Notes under the pieces: generated by a model
The model's input: only the letters and a program-made list of their open reading frames with translations
Told to the model about the DNA's origin: nothing
Database searches by the model: none
Shown here: in pieces, positions 5,978-7,939 of the stretch
Layout: the number at the start of each line of letters is the position of its first letter
Position numbering within the stretch: the stretch's first letter is position 1
Position numbers and translations under genes: made by a program
Assembly: GCA_900765105.1 (NCBI GenBank)
Contig: CAAFQM010000225.1
Span: 1 to 7,939 of the forward strand
Direction: 5' to 3'
DNA from: an uncultured Faecalibacterium sp.
GTDB taxonomy: Bacteria; Bacillota; Clostridia; Oscillospirales; Ruminococcaceae
Length of the DNA: 7,939 nt

Positions 5978-6208
5978 GGCGCATGGAGCGACATTGCAGG
6001 CACCAACGGCAACTTTGGTCTGGAGGACGGCGATTACATCGGCCTGCCCACCGCAGAAGCCAGCTGGCATTTCCAGAACTTCACCGTGGAGGACTACGAG
6101 ACGCTCAAGGCTCGCATCGCTTCCGGTGAGATCACGGTTGACAACAGCTCCGATGACGGTGTGAAGCCCACGGTCAGCGAGTACACCGAGGTCAACTACA
6201 TCCAGTAA
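5978..6208 (+). pseudogene. Orphan C-terminal fragment of a second BMP lipoprotein gene
   Basis: This 231-bp stretch encodes 76 residues and a stop that align without gaps with residues 316-391 of the intact lipoprotein at 4725-5900. By hand count 54 of 76 residues are identical, including the last five, VNYIQ. Homology begins abruptly at the Gly codon of GAWS and nothing upstream of 5978 resembles the gene. The frame is open back to a TTG at 5948, but that codon lies in the T tract of the preceding terminator and has no ribosome binding site, so translation is unlikely. The signal peptide and most of the ligand-binding domain are missing. The simplest reading is the remnant of a tandem paralogue after loss of its 5' part. 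The reading frame is undamaged and its substitutions look conservative, so it decayed recently, is kept as a recombination partner, or is maintained for another reason. Confidence 0.88.
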
Positions 6209-6218
6209 GCCATTTTCC

Positions 6219-6238
6219 GGCAGGCTTGCCTGCCTTTT
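6219..6238 (+). terminator. Short terminator after the BMP fragment
   Basis: GGCAGG (6219-6224), loop CTTG and CCTGCC (6229-6234) form a 6-bp GC stem followed by TTTT. It starts about 10 nt after the stop of the fragment, and was probably the native terminator of the lost second gene. Confidence 0.6.
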
Positions 6239-6262
6239 GAAATTACAGATCCCTTTTTAAGG

Positions 6263-6296
6263 CGGGGTGCTCTCCAGGCAGGAGCACCCCGTTTTT
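6263..6296 (+). terminator. Strong rho-independent terminator
   Basis: CGGGGTGCTC (6263-6272) and GAGCACCCCG (6282-6291) form a perfect 10-bp stem with a 9-nt loop, followed by TTTTT, G, T, G and more T. This is the best terminator in the window. It should insulate the ABC ATPase gene from the upstream BMP transcript. Confidence 0.88.
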
Positions 6297-6344
6297 GTGT
6301 TTTTGATGCAGAAAAATCAGGACGGAAGTCGGGCAAACTGCTGC

Positions 6345-6359
6345 AAAAGTAATACTTTT
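6345..6359. promoter_or_regulatory. Perfect short palindrome upstream of the ABC ATPase promoter
   Basis: AAAAGTA (6345-6351) and TACTTTT (6353-6359) are perfect inverted repeats around one central A. The centre lies about 65 bp upstream of the -10 at 6417. The size and symmetry suit a dimeric regulator, but no known family motif is recognised. Confidence 0.35.
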
Positions 6360-6393
6360 ATCTGTGGATTTCGCCAAAAGTCGAAAAAAGGCG

Positions 6394-6422
6394 TGTAAAT
6401 ATCGCCGGAAATCAGTTATAAT
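6394..6422 (+). promoter_or_regulatory. Promoter of the ABC ATPase gene
   Basis: A perfect -10 TATAAT at 6417-6422 has a poor -35, TGTAAA at 6394-6399, at a 17-nt spacing. A weak -35 behind a consensus -10 is compatible with activator dependence. The start near 6429 would leave a leader of about 45 nt, in which a 6-bp hairpin (6442-6447 with 6451-6456, loop CTA) sits just before the ribosome binding site. Confidence 0.6.
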
Positions 6423-6474
6423 GAAAACTAGTATAGTATAAGTGTCGCTACGGCACGAAAGGAGAGTGAGCAGA

Positions 6475-7939
6475 TTGGCAGAGGATTTTGTGATCGAGAT
6501 GCTCCACATTACCAAGGAATTTCCCGGGATCAAGGCAAACGATGATATCACCCTGCAGCTGCGCAAGGGCGAGGTACACGCCCTTCTGGGCGAGAACGGT
6601 GCAGGCAAAAGTACGCTGATGAGCGTGCTGTTCGGCCTGTATCAGCCGGAACAGGGCAAGATCCTGAAAAACGGCAAGGAGGTCGCCATCCGCAACCCCA
6701 ACGATGCCAACGCACTGGGCATCGGCATGGTGCACCAGCACTTCAAGCTGGTGGAATGCTTCAGCGTGCTGGACAACATCATTCTGGGCGTGGAGCCCAA
6801 CAAGATGGGCTTTTTGCAGAAGGCCGAGGCACGCAAAAAAGTGATGGCGCTGAGCGAAAAGTACGGTCTGCGCGTGGACCCGGACGCCTTGATCAGCGAT
6901 ATTTCGGTGGGTATGCAGCAGCGCGTGGAGATCCTCAAGATGCTGTACCGCGACAACGAGATCCTGATCTTTGACGAGCCCACCGCCGTGCTGACCCCGC
7001 AGGAGATCGACGAACTGATGGAGATCATGCGCGGGTTCAAAAAGGAAGGCAAGTCCATCCTGTTCATCACCCATAAACTCAACGAGATCATGGCCGTGGC
7101 AGACCGCTGCACCGTGCTGCGCAAGGGCAAGTACATGGGCACCGTAGACATCAAGGACACCACCAAGGAAGAGCTTTCCCGCATGATGGTGGGCCGTGAT
7201 GTGCAGCTGCAGGTGGAAAAGAAACCTGCAAATCCCGGTGCCGTGGTGCTGGACGTGCAGAACGTGACCATGCACAACGACCAGCGCAAGAAAGACTCGG
7301 TGAAGGATGTCACCTTCCAGGTGCACGCCGGTGAGATCGTCTGTCTGGCAGGCATTGAGGGCAACGGCCAGACCGAGTTTGTCTACGGCCTGACCGGTCT
7401 GGAAAAGCTGACCAACGGCAAGATCACGCTGGATGGCAAGGACATCACCCATGCCACCATCCGCCAGCGCTCCAAGGACGGCATGAGCCATATCCCCGAG
7501 GACCGCCACAAGCACGGTCTGGTGCTGGATTATACGCTGGAAAACAACATGGTGCTGCAGCGCTACTGGCAGCCCGAGTTCCAGAAGGGCGGCTTTATCC
7601 GCGCCGATAAGGTGCGCGAGTACTCCGACAAGCTGATCGCACAGTACGACGTGCGCAGCGGTCAGGGCAGCTCTACCATCGTGCGCAGCATGTCCGGCGG
7701 CAACCAGCAGAAGGCTATCATCGCCCGCGAGATCGACCGTGACCCCAAGCTGCTGGTGGCAGTGCAGCCCACCCGTGGTCTGGACGTGGGCGCCATCGAA
7801 TACATCCACCGTCAGATCGTGGCCGAGCGCGACAAGGGCAAGGCCGTGCTGCTGGTCAGTCTGGAACTGGACGAGGTGATGAACCTGTCCGACCGCATCC
7901 TGGTCATGTACGAGGGCGAGATCGTGGGCGAGTTTGACC
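6475..7939 (+). CDS. Double-domain ABC transporter ATP-binding protein, nucleoside-importer type (3' end outside window)
   Basis: The first 488 codons of a protein with two fused nucleotide-binding domains that would power uptake of the substrate delivered by the BMP lipoprotein. Domain 1 is canonical: Walker A GENGAGKST at residues 39-47, signature ISVGMQQR at 143-150, Walker B ILIFDEPT at 163-170 and the switch His in FITHKLNE. Domain 2 is degenerate: its P-loop reads GIEGNGQTE at 293-301 with no Lys, and its Walker B region reads LLVAVQPTRG at 426-435 with Gln in place of the catalytic Glu, while the signature MSGGNQQK at 406-413 is intact. This asymmetry is usual for the YufO-like and sugar-type dual ATPases. 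The TTG at 6475 is chosen because AAAGGAGAG lies 8 nt upstream; the ATG at 6499 has no site and would trim the first strand. Membrane permeases are expected downstream. Confidence 0.93.
   Translation, partial: MAEDFVIEMLHITKEFPGIKANDDITLQLRKGEVHALLGENGAGKSTLMSVLFGLYQPEQGKILKNGKEVAIRNPNDANALGIGMVHQHFKLVECFSVLDNIILGVEPNKMGFLQKAEARKKVMALSEKYGLRVDPDALISDISVGMQQRVEILKMLYRDNEILIFDEPTAVLTPQEIDELMEIMRGFKKEGKSILFITHKLNEIMAVADRCTVLRKGKYMGTVDIKDTTKEELSRMMVGRDVQLQVEKKPANPGAVVLDVQNVTMHNDQRKKDSVKDVTFQVHAGEIVCLAGIEGNGQTEFVYGLTGLEKLTNGKITLDGKDITHATIRQRSKDGMSHIPEDRHKHGLVLDYTLENNMVLQRYWQPEFQKGGFIRADKVREYSDKLIAQYDVRSGQGSSTIVRSMSGGNQQKAIIAREIDRDPKLLVAVQPTRGLDVGAIEYIHRQIVAERDKGKAVLLVSLELDEVMNLSDRILVMYEGEIVGEFD

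Larger units (their letters stand above)
5670..6208 (+). repeat. Direct repeat pair, 3' ends of BMP gene and fragment
   Basis: Positions 5670-5900 and 5978-6208 are direct repeats of equal length, offset by 308 bp, each ending at the stop codon. They share a perfect 23-bp run at 5721-5743 and 6029-6051. Recombination between them would stay in frame, remove the terminator and swap the C-terminus of the lipoprotein. Confidence 0.85.

Noticed and set aside
6448..7809. 453-residue open frame on the minus strand
   Set aside because: It is the reverse of the ABC ATPase gene, whose Walker and signature motifs are intact on the + strand. The reverse product is His/Leu/Ala-rich with no motif.
1..7939. 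CRISPR array, insertion sequence, phage or defence genes
   Set aside because: No regularly spaced repeats, transposase-like frames, integrase motifs or flanking target duplications were seen. Apart from the BMP fragment the content is housekeeping and transport.

Overview
The window is a GC-rich, tightly packed bacterial chromosome segment. Its gene content, strong AGGAG ribosome binding sites, sigma-A-type promoters and protein style point to a Gram-positive gut Clostridium-class organism of the Oscillospiraceae/Ruminococcaceae type, such as Faecalibacterium or Subdoligranulum. That placement is inference. All protein genes read on the + strand. The only minus-strand gene is the 5' part of an RNase P RNA (rnpB) leaving the left edge.

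Layout: (1) 1-89, minus strand, the start of a class A RNase P RNA. (2) 96-147, two divergent promoters that appear to share one palindromic -35 hexamer, one firing left into rnpB and one right into an RluA-family pseudouridine synthase (183-1103). (3) 1293-3182, a membrane-anchored LysM-G5-M23 cell-wall peptidase with its own promoter, a structured leader and a TTG start. (4) 3228-3947, a DeoD-type purine nucleoside phosphorylase, then a hairpin terminator, then 4034-4480, cytidine deaminase. (5) 4725-5900, a BMP/PnrA-family substrate-binding lipoprotein behind a good promoter, followed by a terminator and then an orphan second copy of its last 76 codons (5978-6208). (6) Two further terminators, a short palindrome and a promoter precede 6475-7939, a double-domain ABC ATPase of the nucleoside-transporter type cut by the right edge.

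The right two thirds reads as a nucleoside acquisition and salvage locus. The lipoprotein would capture nucleosides, the ABC ATPase would power import with permeases expected just outside the window, the phosphorylase would split purine nucleosides to base plus (deoxy)ribose-1-phosphate, and the deaminase would turn cytidine into uridine.

I found no CRISPR array, insertion sequence, phage gene or defence system. The least ordinary items are the shared -35 divergent promoter and the orphan C-terminal copy of the lipoprotein gene.
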